Assembly (NCBI GenBank): GCA_902802585.1
Contig: CADCMR010000020.1
Location: 1-51,162 of the forward strand
Direction: 5' to 3'
Source of the DNA: an uncultured bacterium
GTDB lineage: Bacteria; Verrucomicrobiota; Lentisphaeria; Victivallales; UBA1829
DNA length: 51,162 nucleotides
Every line of letters starts with the position of its first letter. The first letter of the stretch is position 1. The notes below the pieces were generated by a model that was not told where the DNA came from, searched no databases, and was given only the letters and a program-made list of their open reading frames with translations. The position numbers were made by a program, and so were the translations under genes. Positions 1-7,522 of this stretch are shown here, in pieces.

Positions 1-1
1 C

Positions 2-256
2 GGTCTTGCCCGGCAAGGCATCGGAGAGGCAGGGGAAGCGATCCGTACGCTCGCGAAGGACGAGACGGCTGATTTCTGGATCCGCGATCAGGCGGAGGAG
101 TACACGGAAGTATACAGCCGGAGCGGACAGTGGTGTCTGGCGTGGGAGCTGGAGGACCCGGACGACTGGTTCGGAGAGGAACTCGACGAGGAGGACGAGA
201 ACGCCGGGGAAGAAACGAAACAGCAGGCCGCACTCAAACGCCTCGGCGCGGAATGA
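2..256 (+). CDS. C-terminal fragment of an acidic protein of unknown function
   Basis: This is an open frame from the left edge of the window (first full codon at 2) to TGA at 254-256. It gives 84 residues with no start inside the window, so the gene begins upstream. The product is very acidic: a WELEDPDDWFGEELDEEDE stretch precedes the tail QAALKRLGAE. I do not recognise the family. The last eight residues, ALKRLGAE, and about 30 bases after them are also the end of the downstream Sel1-repeat gene (1226), so the two genes share a 3' module although their bodies differ. Codon use matches the neighbours. It could be the end of a Sel1-type or SUKH-like acidic protein, but nothing visible proves either. 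Confidence 0.7.
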   Translation, partial: GLARQGIGEAGEAIRTLAKDETADFWIRDQAEEYTEVYSRSGQWCLAWELEDPDDWFGEELDEEDENAGEETKQQAALKRLGAE

Positions 257-294
257 TCCCGGCCTGCAAACAATGAACCTCAAAAACGTCACCC

Positions 295-318
295 CCTGTC
301 CGGCAGGCTCCGGGCAGG
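295..318 (+). terminator. Hairpin after the acidic gene, possible terminator
   Basis: CCTGTCCGG (295-303) pairs with CCGGGCAGG (310-318), a 9-bp stem with one G-T pair and a 6-nt loop. There is no T-run after it, so it is only a weak candidate for intrinsic termination. It could instead be an mRNA-stabilising 3' hairpin. The same hairpin follows the Sel1 gene. Confidence 0.45.
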
Positions 319-372
319 AAGTCAGCGGTTGAGCATAAAAGACGATTCCCGGCATTTTCATCCATGTTGCCC

Positions 373-401
373 TTGTTTTTTTGTTTGGGGCGTGGTATAA
401 T
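373..401 (+). promoter_or_regulatory. Promoter of the Sel1 lipoprotein gene
   Basis: TTGTTT (373-378), a 17-bp spacer and a perfect TATAAT (396-401). The predicted transcript start (about 408) lies upstream of the ATG at 456. This argues against the longer frame that would start at 381, inside the promoter. Confidence 0.65.
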
Positions 402-455
402 AAAGTTGTGATTCCTCAAACCCGCCATCAGCAATACCATGAAAGGGCTGTAAGT

Positions 456-1226
456 ATGCCGAACATAATAATACTCCGCAGAATGTTCGTTTACCTCGCC
501 GCCGTTTGCTTGAGCGTCCTGTTTTTTGCCGCGTGCGGCAGGGAAAACGCGAAAGATCTTTTGCAGAAAGGCAATGCCGCTTATAAGGCAAAGAATTATG
601 AAACTGCGGTAAAGCATTACAAGAAAGCCGCCGAACAGGGCGACGCCATGGCACAGAATATGCTTGCCCTTTGCTACGATACCGGAGAAGGCGTCAAACA
701 GGACTACGTTATGGCCGCGAATTGGTATCGCAATGCCGCCGAGCAGGGCAATGCCAGCGCCCAGTTGAATCTTGGCGCGTGTTATGCCGATGGTCATGGC
801 GTTGGACAGGACTACGCCGAAGCCGTGAAATGGTACCGGAAGGCCGCGGATCAGGGGCTCGCCGAGGCGCAATTCATACTCGGCGGCTGCTATGAGAGTG
901 GAGAAGGCGTCGAACAGGACTACGCGCAGGCCGCGAATTGGTATCGTAAAGCTGCGGATCAGAACCTCGCCGAGGCGCAGTTGCATCTCGGTTCGTGCTA
1001 TTTGTATGGCGCGGGGGTGAAGAAAGATGAAAAACAAGCAGTGAAACTATTCCAAATGTCGGCAAATCAGTCCAATGCGATGGCGCAGCTCGTGCTCGGC
1101 AACTGTTATTATAACGGATGGGGCGTCAAGAAGAACAATGCTGAAGCCGTGAAATGGTATCGGAAAGCCGCCGAGCAAGGCAATGAGCTTGCAATAGAGG
1201 CGCTCAAACGCCTCGGCGCGGAATGA
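456..1226 (+). CDS. Sel1-repeat lipoprotein
   Basis: A predicted 256-residue exported lipoprotein. The N-terminus is a signal peptide whose hydrophobic stretch VYLAAVCLSVLFF ends in a lipobox-like FAAC, so the mature protein would be anchored by its Cys in a membrane. A TPR-like helical hairpin (AYKAKNYETAVKHYKKAAEQ) follows, then five full 36-residue Sel1 repeats, each with A-Q-x-x-L-x-x-C-Y and GxGVxxD motifs, and a half repeat. Every repeat carries a Cys in the LGxCY position. Sel1 proteins are solenoid scaffolds for protein-protein contacts; the partner here is unknown. The start is chosen because AAGGG lies 8 bases upstream and the promoter excludes the longer frame. The tail ALKRLGAE matches the preceding gene. 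Confidence 0.85.
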   Translation: MPNIIILRRMFVYLAAVCLSVLFFAACGRENAKDLLQKGNAAYKAKNYETAVKHYKKAAEQGDAMAQNMLALCYDTGEGVKQDYVMAANWYRNAAEQGNASAQLNLGACYADGHGVGQDYAEAVKWYRKAADQGLAEAQFILGGCYESGEGVEQDYAQAANWYRKAADQNLAEAQLHLGSCYLYGAGVKKDEKQAVKLFQMSANQSNAMAQLVLGNCYYNGWGVKKNNAEAVKWYRKAAEQGNELAIEALKRLGAE

Positions 1227-1255
1227 TCCCGGCCTGCAAACAGTAATGAACCTTC

Positions 1256-1279
1256 CCTGTCCGGCAGGCTCCGGGCAGG
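1256..1279 (+). terminator. Hairpin after the Sel1 gene, possible terminator
   Basis: The same 9-bp stem as at 295-318 (CCTGTCCGG with CCGGGCAGG, loop of 6). No T-run follows. Confidence 0.45.
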
Positions 1280-1329
1280 AAGTCGGCGGGAAAGACGGCG
1301 TATTCCTTTGCATTTCCGGCATTTTCCGC

Positions 1330-1358
1330 TTGATTATTTGTTTGGGGCGTGGTATAAT
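1330..1358 (+). promoter_or_regulatory. Promoter of the small lipoprotein gene at 1413
   Basis: TTGATT (1330-1335), a 17-bp spacer and TATAAT (1353-1358). The -35 is better than in copy A, whereas the -10 and downstream bases are identical to copy A. Confidence 0.7.
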
Positions 1359-1412
1359 AAAGTTGTGATTCCTCAAACCTTCCATAGCAACACCAGGATA
1401 AGGCTGAAAATC

Positions 1413-1841
1413 ATGTCGAACATGAAAAACATCCGGAATATCATCCTCGCGGTCGTCGCAGTATTTCTGACAGTTGCGATCTTCACCGGGTGCGGCGGCA
1501 CGACGACGTATCTGGCGCTTGAGAACAGGACCGGAAAGGATTTGAAGATCGGATTCCGGTTTGCCGAGGATGAACAGTCGGTACAGGCTGATAAGGGGTA
1601 TCTCCTGTATGACCGGGATGTCCTGACGGGTGAGTTTCGACAAGTGCCATTTGTCGCGACCGTGTTCGATGACAGCGGCAGGCGGGACTATTATTTCGAT
1701 GTCAGCCAGACGGAAAAGATTCTCTGCGTCATGGAACAGGACGGCGGCATTTCCGTATCGGGATTCGTGCCAAAAGGCGACAAGTCCGGCAAAATGTACG
1801 CGCCCGACCCGGACGTCATTCAGATCAAACAGCTCCGGTGA
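1413..1841 (+). CDS. Small lipoprotein of unknown function
   Basis: A predicted 142-residue lipoprotein: a basic N-terminus, a hydrophobic segment (NIILAVVAVFLTVAIF) and lipobox FTGC at about residues 26-29. The mature part looks like a single beta-rich domain beginning LALENRTGKDLKIGF. That motif resembles the start of the next gene's mature domain (SVANKSGRDLTFDV), so the two are probably distant paralogues. I know of no named family. The start at 1413 keeps the leader (AAGG about 10 bases upstream) and the MSN opening seen in neighbouring genes. Its stop overlaps the region where the next gene starts, so the two are probably co-translated. Confidence 0.75.
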   Translation: MSNMKNIRNIILAVVAVFLTVAIFTGCGGTTTYLALENRTGKDLKIGFRFAEDEQSVQADKGYLLYDRDVLTGEFRQVPFVATVFDDSGRRDYYFDVSQTEKILCVMEQDGGISVSGFVPKGDKSGKMYAPDPDVIQIKQLR

Positions 1842-1849
1842 GGCGAATG

Positions 1850-2347
1850 ATGCGAAACGTCATGTCCAACGTTTTTTCCGCCGCGTCCCGTGCGAAACGC
1901 GTGTTTGCCGCGCTCATTTGTTCCGCCGTGATACTGGAGGGTGCTTCGTGCGTTCCTGTTTCCGTCGTCTCGGTTGCCAACAAATCCGGCCGCGATCTCA
2001 CGTTCGACGTCGAGTCCGATCCCGGCGTCGGGCTGGAAGTCATCCGGAACTACCATGATCCCCGCCTGGATACGGAAATCCGGGTCGCGTCCGGGGAACG
2101 CGTTTTCTGGGACGATCGCGGGATTCTTCATGACAGATATTATGCGGACGGGGAATCCGGCTGTCCCGCGCCTGTTCATTTCCCCGATCGAAGCGAGCTG
2201 TCCTTTTTATCCAATTCTCCGTTCGAGGTCCGCCTCGTCCTGAAGGATGACACGACGAATGCCGAGCGTGAATACACCATTCGGAATTCCGGTTACGGCG
2301 ATAAGCAATTCAAAATAGACGGGGACATGAACCTTTCCCCCGAGTAA
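1850..2347 (+). CDS. Small exported protein, probable lipoprotein
   Basis: A predicted 165-residue exported protein. Several in-frame starts exist (GTG 1838, ATG 1847, 1850, 1862). I prefer 1850 because GAGG at 1840-1843 is 6 bases upstream and overlaps the previous stop, which suggests translational coupling. The signal segment RVFAALICSAVILEGASC ends in a Cys, but the -3 residue is Gly, a weak lipobox, so plain signal-peptidase cleavage is possible. The mature domain begins VSVVSVANKSGRDLTFDV and resembles the preceding lipoprotein. Function unknown. Confidence 0.7.
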   Translation: MRNVMSNVFSAASRAKRVFAALICSAVILEGASCVPVSVVSVANKSGRDLTFDVESDPGVGLEVIRNYHDPRLDTEIRVASGERVFWDDRGILHDRYYADGESGCPAPVHFPDRSELSFLSNSPFEVRLVLKDDTTNAEREYTIRNSGYGDKQFKIDGDMNLSPE

Positions 2348-2383
2348 TCGGAATTAATGCAGCACCAACGAAAGGCTGAAATG

Positions 2384-3256
2384 ATGTCGAACACGAAAAC
2401 GAGCAGAAAGCTTTTTTATGCAGGGCGATTTTGCCTTGTTCTGCTCCTTTCGCTCCTCGTTTCCGCGTGCCGTTCCGTTCAGACTGAGGAGGACGGGGAA
2501 CAGGACAATGTCCCGGAGCAGAACTGTCAGGACGCGGAGATGGATTCCGAGCTCAAGCCGAAGCGGCGGACGGTCCTGATCGACGCGGATTCCTTCTCGC
2601 CGGGCGCTTATCTGCCATTCAATGCGAGCTGTTTCGACTGTTTTCTTTTCCCGACGTATGACGTGAACGGCGTTTGCCTCAATTTTGCGCCGGCGTCCCT
2701 GATCGAAGACATAGACGGCGATCCCATGTGCGAGATCACGCAGGTCAACGGCATTCACTGTTTCCTCGTGTCGCCCCGACTTCACCATACGAACGGACTG
2801 TTTCTCGGCGCTGTGAGCCGTCCGAAGACCTTTGTTTCCGGCGTTTCCCTGATCGGCGCGGGAACAGAAGATTTCCCCTTCAGCATAAATCTAGCACGGC
2901 AGAATGGCGTTTCGTTTTCGCTCTTCGGCGCGCCGCTGGAATGCAACGGCGTTTCTTTTTCGCTCTTCGGCGCACCGTTGGAATGCAACGGCGTTTCGTT
3001 TTCCCTCCTGGGGATCAGCGGGAGACAGGTACAAGGCGTTTACTGTTCCCTGCTCAATTACTCCTATGCGCGGGGTTGTACGGAAGAGGTCGATCCGCAG
3101 TCCGTAGTCCAGCTCGGACTGTTCAATTCATGCCGTTCCGGCGTTCAGATCGGACTGCTGAACTTCAATGAAAACGGATTCCTCCCGGTGTTTCCGCTGT
3201 TCAATTTCAGCACAAAAAAGGAAACCGCGGATTCCGGTTCATCCGCAACACCATGA
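2384..3256 (+). CDS. LA_2272-like surface-repeat lipoprotein
   Basis: A predicted 290-residue lipoprotein with a signal peptide ending in a good lipobox (LVSAC, about residues 25-29). The C-terminal half is made of short repeats of the form NGVSFSLFGAPLEC, GVYCSLLNYS, VVQLGLFNS and GVQIGLLNFN, ending GFLPVFPLFNF. This pattern is what I know as LA_2272-type surface-repeat proteins, of unknown function and probably beta-solenoid or surface-exposed. Two 14-residue units are almost identical at DNA level (2903-2986). AAAGG 8 bases upstream supports the start; ATG 2381 is an alternative. The family assignment is from motif memory, not a search. Confidence 0.75.
   Translation: MSNTKTSRKLFYAGRFCLVLLLSLLVSACRSVQTEEDGEQDNVPEQNCQDAEMDSELKPKRRTVLIDADSFSPGAYLPFNASCFDCFLFPTYDVNGVCLNFAPASLIEDIDGDPMCEITQVNGIHCFLVSPRLHHTNGLFLGAVSRPKTFVSGVSLIGAGTEDFPFSINLARQNGVSFSLFGAPLECNGVSFSLFGAPLECNGVSFSLLGISGRQVQGVYCSLLNYSYARGCTEEVDPQSVVQLGLFNSCRSGVQIGLLNFNENGFLPVFPLFNFSTKKETADSGSSATP
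2903..2986 (+). repeat. Tandem 42-bp coding repeat
   Basis: Two adjacent 42-base units (2903-2944 and 2945-2986), each encoding NGVSFSLFGAPLEC, differ at only a few silent positions. A third unit begins at 2987 (NGVSFSLLG) and then diverges. Near-identity at silent sites points to recent slippage or unequal exchange. Confidence 0.9.
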
Positions 3257-3270
3257 AAGGGCAGAAAACG

Positions 3271-3867
3271 ATGGAAAACGAATCTGAAAAAAAGACAGAT
3301 CGGACTACCGCGCCGAACTCACAGGCTTCGTCAACCGCGCCGAAGAAGTATGTGGTGAACAACGGGTTTGACAAGTTATTCTTTATCGCCAGCACCTTGT
3401 TCCTCGCGGTCAGTTTGTTTGTTGTGGCCCTGTTTGTTTTCTTTGCATTGATTCCCGAGCGCCAGTTCAATTTCGTTCCCGATTTCGTCGCATATGTGAC
3501 GGGGAATCAATATGATCTGGTCGTGCACAAGCTCGGCCCCATGGACGATAATTTCTTCCGGTCCACTACGGCTTATGTGCTCGTACGGACGGATTCGGAT
3601 GTCATTTCCAACATCGAGCACATGAACGCACTGAACTTCAAGTTCGTCCCTTTTGATTCTCCCGAACTGGAAACCGACAAAAGGTACCATCAGGTGTACG
3701 ATTCCACGGCTGAGATCGACAAGGTCTATCTGGAGCTCGCGGGAACGCCGCCGGGCGCGGACTGCCGGTATTTCATCACCCGGGACGATCCGGATTATTC
3801 CATTACCTACCTGTGTTTTTCGCCGGAATCCAAACTGCTCCTGGTCGTCCGGACCTGGAGAAAATAA
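3271..3867 (+). CDS. Single-span membrane protein of unknown function
   Basis: A predicted 198-residue protein: a hydrophilic N-terminal tail of about 35 residues, one long transmembrane segment (LFFIASTLFLAVSLFVVALF and on, about residues 36-62), then a soluble domain of about 135 residues. No lipobox is present, unlike its neighbours. ATG 3271 is preferred because AAAGGG lies 9 bases upstream (3256-3261). The upstream ATG 3253 overlaps the previous stop but has no ribosome site. The region just before the start (accatgaaagggc) matches the leader of the Sel1 gene. No family recognised. Confidence 0.7.
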   Translation: MENESEKKTDRTTAPNSQASSTAPKKYVVNNGFDKLFFIASTLFLAVSLFVVALFVFFALIPERQFNFVPDFVAYVTGNQYDLVVHKLGPMDDNFFRSTTAYVLVRTDSDVISNIEHMNALNFKFVPFDSPELETDKRYHQVYDSTAEIDKVYLELAGTPPGADCRYFITRDDPDYSITYLCFSPESKLLLVVRTWRK

Positions 3868-4034
3868 TAACACTATTGCTTCCGGTCAGGGGCTATCCGC
3901 GAGACACAAGCCTCACGGTATTACGCCCGACCGTATACGAGCCTGAACGAACCGGACGCGGATGCAATTGGAAACGGCTCGTAATCCACGGAAACGGGAA
4001 ACAGCTCATAAAAAAATAAATATCGTTTTAGGAC

Positions 4035-4062
4035 TTGAAATCCGCATGGTTTGTGCTACTGT
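4035..4062 (+). promoter_or_regulatory. Promoter of the SMI1/FGE-like fusion gene
   Basis: TTGAAA (4035-4040), a 16-bp spacer and TACTGT (4057-4062) preceded by an extended -10 TGC. The rest of 3868-4034 shows no gene or clear structure. Confidence 0.6.
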
Positions 4063-4102
4063 AGGTTGTGTTTTTTTCATCTGTTGACTATGGAGACGGT
4101 AA

Positions 4103-5119
4103 ATGAACTCTGAAAAACTGCTGGAGCGCATGATGACCGGAGCGCCGAAACCGCTTGCGGACGAACAGATTGCGGAAGTCGAGAAGAAGCTGAGTCTGCG
4201 TTTTCCGTCCGAGTTCAAACGTTTCCTTGCGAAATGGAACGGTGCGGAGTTCGAAGGATTTGACGGGTATTTCTGTCTGTGTCTTGAAGATTTTGCCAGT
4301 CCATCTTTTGTCCGGGAAACGTATTGGGACGAACTGTTTGTCGGCGAGGAGTGGGAGGAAGCCTTCCCTGACATTGACAGCGCTTCTGTCGATCTGATCC
4401 CGTTCGGGGGTGACTACGGCGAGGCGAACTATATTCTGATGGTCGACAAGAAGAATCCGGAAAAGTACCAGTTCGTCGAGACGTATGAATTTGTGTTTAT
4501 GAGCCGGGCGTCCGGCATTCCAGCCTTTTTGAATGAGCTTGCCATTTCCCGCGAGTGGAAAGACGACAGAACGCTGGGACAGAAGCTTGCCGACCGGATC
4601 CACGGGGAAAAGCCGACCCGATTCATGACCTGCCGCCTGGAAGATGCTCCCGAGGCGAAAGCGCCCGCGAAAATCGGACTTGACGCGCAGAGTTTCACGG
4701 TCGTCATGCCTTCGATTGGGTACGGGATCCAGATGATGCTTGTCCCGGCGGACGCGAACGATTCCCGCCCGTTCTGGATCAGCCGTTTCCCGGTTCCGAA
4801 CGACCGGTTTTATCCGATGATCAAGCTTCAGCGACCGGGAGACGAGGAGAATGCGGATCGAAACGACAAAGCCCCCGCCGAGGTGTCCGCCGCGGACGCG
4901 GAATCATTCTGCGCGATCTTGAACGATTTCTTTGCGGAAAGCCTGCCGGACGGATATGCCTTCGCGCTGCCGTCGGATGCCGAATACCAGAGGGTGCTGA
5001 ATAGTGAAAAGAAACATCTCTTCGGCGGGCAGATGCGCCCGGCGAAGATTCTGCTGAAGGATGCGGCATCCACCCCTGATGCGAAACTGCCGTTCTATCT
5101 CGTCCTGACTTCGCACTGA
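4103..5119 (+). CDS. SMI1/KNR4 (SUKH)-like domain fused to an FGE/SUMF1-like domain
   Basis: A predicted 338-residue cytoplasmic protein without signal peptide. Residues 1-150 look like SMI1/KNR4: an early EVEKKLSLRFPSEFKRFLAKWNG helix-turn motif, then an acidic body and a LIPFGGDYGEANYILM strand pair typical of SUKH proteins. Residues about 205-320 resemble the C-type-lectin-like fold of formylglycine-generating/sulfatase-modifying factors: FWISRFPVPNDRFY, the VSAADAESFCAILN helix and ALPSDAEYQRVL (canonically RLPTEAEWE). The FGE part is shorter than usual, and the Cys pair of true FGE is not visible, so catalysis is unlikely. SUKH proteins are often immunity proteins against secreted toxins, but no toxin is seen here. 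It has its own promoter, and GGAGACGG precedes the ATG. Confidence 0.65.
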   Translation: MNSEKLLERMMTGAPKPLADEQIAEVEKKLSLRFPSEFKRFLAKWNGAEFEGFDGYFCLCLEDFASPSFVRETYWDELFVGEEWEEAFPDIDSASVDLIPFGGDYGEANYILMVDKKNPEKYQFVETYEFVFMSRASGIPAFLNELAISREWKDDRTLGQKLADRIHGEKPTRFMTCRLEDAPEAKAPAKIGLDAQSFTVVMPSIGYGIQMMLVPADANDSRPFWISRFPVPNDRFYPMIKLQRPGDEENADRNDKAPAEVSAADAESFCAILNDFFAESLPDGYAFALPSDAEYQRVLNSEKKHLFGGQMRPAKILLKDAASTPDAKLPFYLVLTSH

Positions 5120-5191
5120 ACAGGAACGGGCGAAAAAGACTCCCGATAGCCTGCTCGTTTGCGGCGTATCTTAGGGGAGAAAGACTGACCT

Positions 5192-5235
5192 GCTCCGTTG
5201 CGCCGGGCGACCATGTGAAAAACGGAGCGTTTGTT
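5192..5235. terminator. Inverted repeat between convergent genes, probable terminator
   Basis: GCTCCGTT (5192-5199) pairs with AACGGAGC (5221-5228), an 8-bp stem with a 21-nt loop, followed on the plus strand by GTTTGTTTA. It sits between the stop at 5119 and the minus-strand stop at 5235 and could serve both genes. Confidence 0.5.
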
Positions 5236-6314
5236 TACCGGATTGATGTGCTGATGCTTTCTTCCGCGTTTCGGTTGACCAGTTTGAAATAGACGCAGAA
5301 AAAGAGTTCGGCTGCCCAGCGCAGGGAGGGGTGTTTAACGAACATCCGCACATGCCAGGCGGCCGCACGCTGCGGAAACGAACTGGACTTCATCATACGG
5401 CAGTAGGAATCGAAGCCGTCTTCGAAGATGAAATTCAGCCATTCCGCGCGTTTTTCACGGGGGATTTGGCTCTGCGCTTTCGGGGAGAACCACATGTAAT
5501 TCATGCGTGAGACCCACTGGCGGATCCAGCACGGGACGACCCGCGCGTCGAATCCGTCTTCGCGGGAGACTTTGCCGTAGAACGCCAGCAGGGATTTCGT
5601 GATAATGGACCAGTCCTTCATGAAATAGTCCGCGCCCTTCGCCTTGGTCTGAACGGAGTTCGGGCGGATGCGGTAGAGATAGAACGGCTCGTGGATTGGG
5701 ACGACGCGTTTTGCGAGGAAGAGCGCGCGCGGGGAGAATTCGCTGTCCTGATGGCGCAGTCCGCGAATGCACTTCAGGTCGTGTTCCACAAGGAATTCGC
5801 GACGGTGGACGGTGAGCTGGAGCATCGGGCAGAAACTGCCGTGGAGACGGTGTTCCAGGTAGAGTGTGGCCTCGACGCCGGTCATTGGCGGGGCGTCCTG
5901 TCCGTAGTTGTCGCGCAACTCCTGTTTGCCGTTGATCTCATCATTGGCGACGATCGCGCACGGATAGAGGTCGGCGCCGGGATTCGCGCAGATCTTCCCG
6001 TAGAGACGATCGAGGCAGCCGTCGGCGATCGTGTCGTCGCCGTCGAGGAAGATGATATATTCGCCCTGCGCCATGTCGATCCCGGTGTTGCGGGTTGCGG
6101 AACACGACCCGGTGCGTTCGCTCGTGAAGATTCTGAAGCGGGGATCGCCCGCGGTCTTCTTCCGGATAATCTCCTCGGTCCGGTCTTTTGAGGTTTCGAT
6201 GCCGAGGATGCACTCCCAGTTCTGAAATGACTGGTTCAGGATGGAGTCAAGGCACTCCACGATGTAAGGTTCGACATCGCAGCAGGGAACGGCAAACGAG
6301 AAAAATGGTTTCAT
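5235..6314 (-). CDS. Family 2 glycosyltransferase
   Basis: A predicted 359-residue GT-A fold transferase. The N-terminal nucleotide-sugar domain is clear: FSFAVPCCDVEPYIVECLDS, then the SERTGSCSATRNTGIDMAQG helix and the DXD-type metal-binding motif FLDGDDTIADG at about residues 92-102. The C-terminal half carries an acceptor-side domain found in many polysaccharide or LPS transferases. There is no membrane segment, so it is probably a cytoplasmic, membrane-associated enzyme. It is the last gene of the six-gene minus-strand operon and overlaps the preceding gene by ATGA (6311-6314). Sugar and acceptor cannot be read from the sequence. Confidence 0.88.
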   Translation of the reverse strand: MKPFFSFAVPCCDVEPYIVECLDSILNQSFQNWECILGIETSKDRTEEIIRKKTAGDPRFRIFTSERTGSCSATRNTGIDMAQGEYIIFLDGDDTIADGCLDRLYGKICANPGADLYPCAIVANDEINGKQELRDNYGQDAPPMTGVEATLYLEHRLHGSFCPMLQLTVHRREFLVEHDLKCIRGLRHQDSEFSPRALFLAKRVVPIHEPFYLYRIRPNSVQTKAKGADYFMKDWSIITKSLLAFYGKVSREDGFDARVVPCWIRQWVSRMNYMWFSPKAQSQIPREKRAEWLNFIFEDGFDSYCRMMKSSSFPQRAAAWHVRMFVKHPSLRWAAELFFCVYFKLVNRNAEESISTSIR

Positions 6315-7522
6315 ATCGATCTTTCCAGGATACTGTCGAGGATCCTGTTTTGAGTTTCCAGATAACGGTCAAAGGAGAAGTCCTCGGCGCGTTTTTTACA
6401 GAAGTCCAGCTGGTCCCGCCGGAACGGTTCGTCGGCGAGAAGACGCGCCAGAATCCGCGCGGCGTCTTCGTTTGTGTGGTACGTCAGAGCGGGATTGCCG
6501 ACGACTTCCGGCGTGCCGCCTTCGTCCGGGACGATGGCGATGCATCCGGCTTTCAGATACTCCGTCACGGAAATCCCGAACGCCTCGTCGCGTTCCGCAT
6601 GAATGGCATACGTCCCGCCGAGCAGGAATGCGATTTTTTCCTTTCCGTAGGCCGGACCGACCAGCCGAATCCAGTTTTTTTCCGCGACATCCCGTTTCAG
6701 TTTTTCCGTATAGGCTCCGGGCGTCAGCGGACCGGCGAGATGCAGCCGGAGGTCGCTGCCGGAAAGCGTCCGGGCGCGTTCCACGATGTCAATGATTTCC
6801 GAAATGCCTTTTTCCTGCTGGATTCGTCCCAGGTAGATGATGCGGAGCGGGTCGCGTTCGACATACATCTGCGCGATGTCGAAGGAGGTCGGCGGATAAA
6901 AGACCGTGCAGTTGAACGGACCGAAGAACGCGCGCATGATGTCGGCGACGTATTCGGACGGGACATAGATGTGTTCGCGCCGGTCAGCCAGGATCTTCCG
7001 GGTCGAACGTACCCCCAGCAGCGGTCGCAGAATGGATTCGGCGATTATGGTGCGGATTTTCCGCTTGAAGCGCGGGAATCCGGAGCACGGAGGTCTGTGC
7101 TGGCAGAAATCGTTGAAGGCGTTGTCTCCGAACAGCCGCAGCATATAGACCACATGATGGGCCGGTTTCCCGAAGTCGATCATGTTTGCGGTGGAAATAC
7201 AGACATCGGCGAGTTTCGCCAGTTTTTTCAGTCGACGGACCCTGTGGAACGGCAGAATGGAATCCAGTTTCGCTATGAATTCGTTTTTCGGCTTGATGAC
7301 CTGCACGATGACCTTTTTCGGATCCAGCTCCACCTGGTAAAGCGCCGCTGCCTGCTCCAGATCGGACTCCCAGTCCAGCGCCAGCGTGACATCGCATCCT
7401 CTCCGCTGGAGTTCCGAGATCAAAAGCAGCGGCAGATAATCGCTTCCGCCGAGTCTGGAGACGAATCTGTAGTAGTAAATCAGGACTTTTTTGCCAGGCC
7501 CGGATGAAGACGATGGGTTCAT
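6311..7522 (-). CDS. Family 4 glycosyltransferase
   Basis: A predicted 403-residue GT-B fold transferase. The N-terminal Rossmann half opens KVLIYYYRFVSRLGGSDYLP, with a G-G-S loop at the acceptor side. The C-terminal half shows GT4 hallmarks: IIYLGRIQQEKGISEIIDIV, HLAGPLTPGAY, the E-x7-E type stretch AERDEAFGISVTEYLKAG and PDEGGTPEVVG. It overlaps both neighbours by 4 bases (ATGA), so it is tightly coupled with the two GT2 enzymes. It probably adds one sugar to a surface glycan; donor and acceptor are unknown. Confidence 0.88.
   Translation of the reverse strand: MNPSSSSGPGKKVLIYYYRFVSRLGGSDYLPLLLISELQRRGCDVTLALDWESDLEQAAALYQVELDPKKVIVQVIKPKNEFIAKLDSILPFHRVRRLKKLAKLADVCISTANMIDFGKPAHHVVYMLRLFGDNAFNDFCQHRPPCSGFPRFKRKIRTIIAESILRPLLGVRSTRKILADRREHIYVPSEYVADIMRAFFGPFNCTVFYPPTSFDIAQMYVERDPLRIIYLGRIQQEKGISEIIDIVERARTLSGSDLRLHLAGPLTPGAYTEKLKRDVAEKNWIRLVGPAYGKEKIAFLLGGTYAIHAERDEAFGISVTEYLKAGCIAIVPDEGGTPEVVGNPALTYHTNEDAARILARLLADEPFRRDQLDFCKKRAEDFSFDRYLETQNRILDSILERSI

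Larger units (their letters stand above)
233..422 (+). repeat. Cassette flank, copy A (gene 3' end, hairpin, promoter)
   Basis: This block recurs at 1203-1379. Both copies hold the last codons of a gene (encoding LKRLGAE), the same sequence just after the stop, a 9-bp hairpin, and a 43-base identical stretch (380-422 versus 1337-1379) that carries the -10 box. Between those anchors the copies differ by small indels (offset 970 at the left end, 957 at the right). It looks like duplication of an intergenic unit with different genes on either side. Confidence 0.85.
1203..1379 (+). repeat. Cassette flank, copy B
   Basis: Second copy of the 233-422 block, containing the end of the Sel1 gene, the post-stop sequence, the hairpin at 1256-1279 and the 43-base identical promoter segment at 1337-1379. 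See copy A. Confidence 0.85.

Noticed and set aside
381..455. N-terminal extension of the Sel1 gene from 381
   Set aside because: It would lie across the -10 box at 396-401 and has no ribosome site. The signal peptide starts at 456.
3868..4102. Small frame 3813-4019 as a gene
   Set aside because: It starts inside the previous gene, has no ribosome site and no recognisable protein. The region is better explained as a promoter region.
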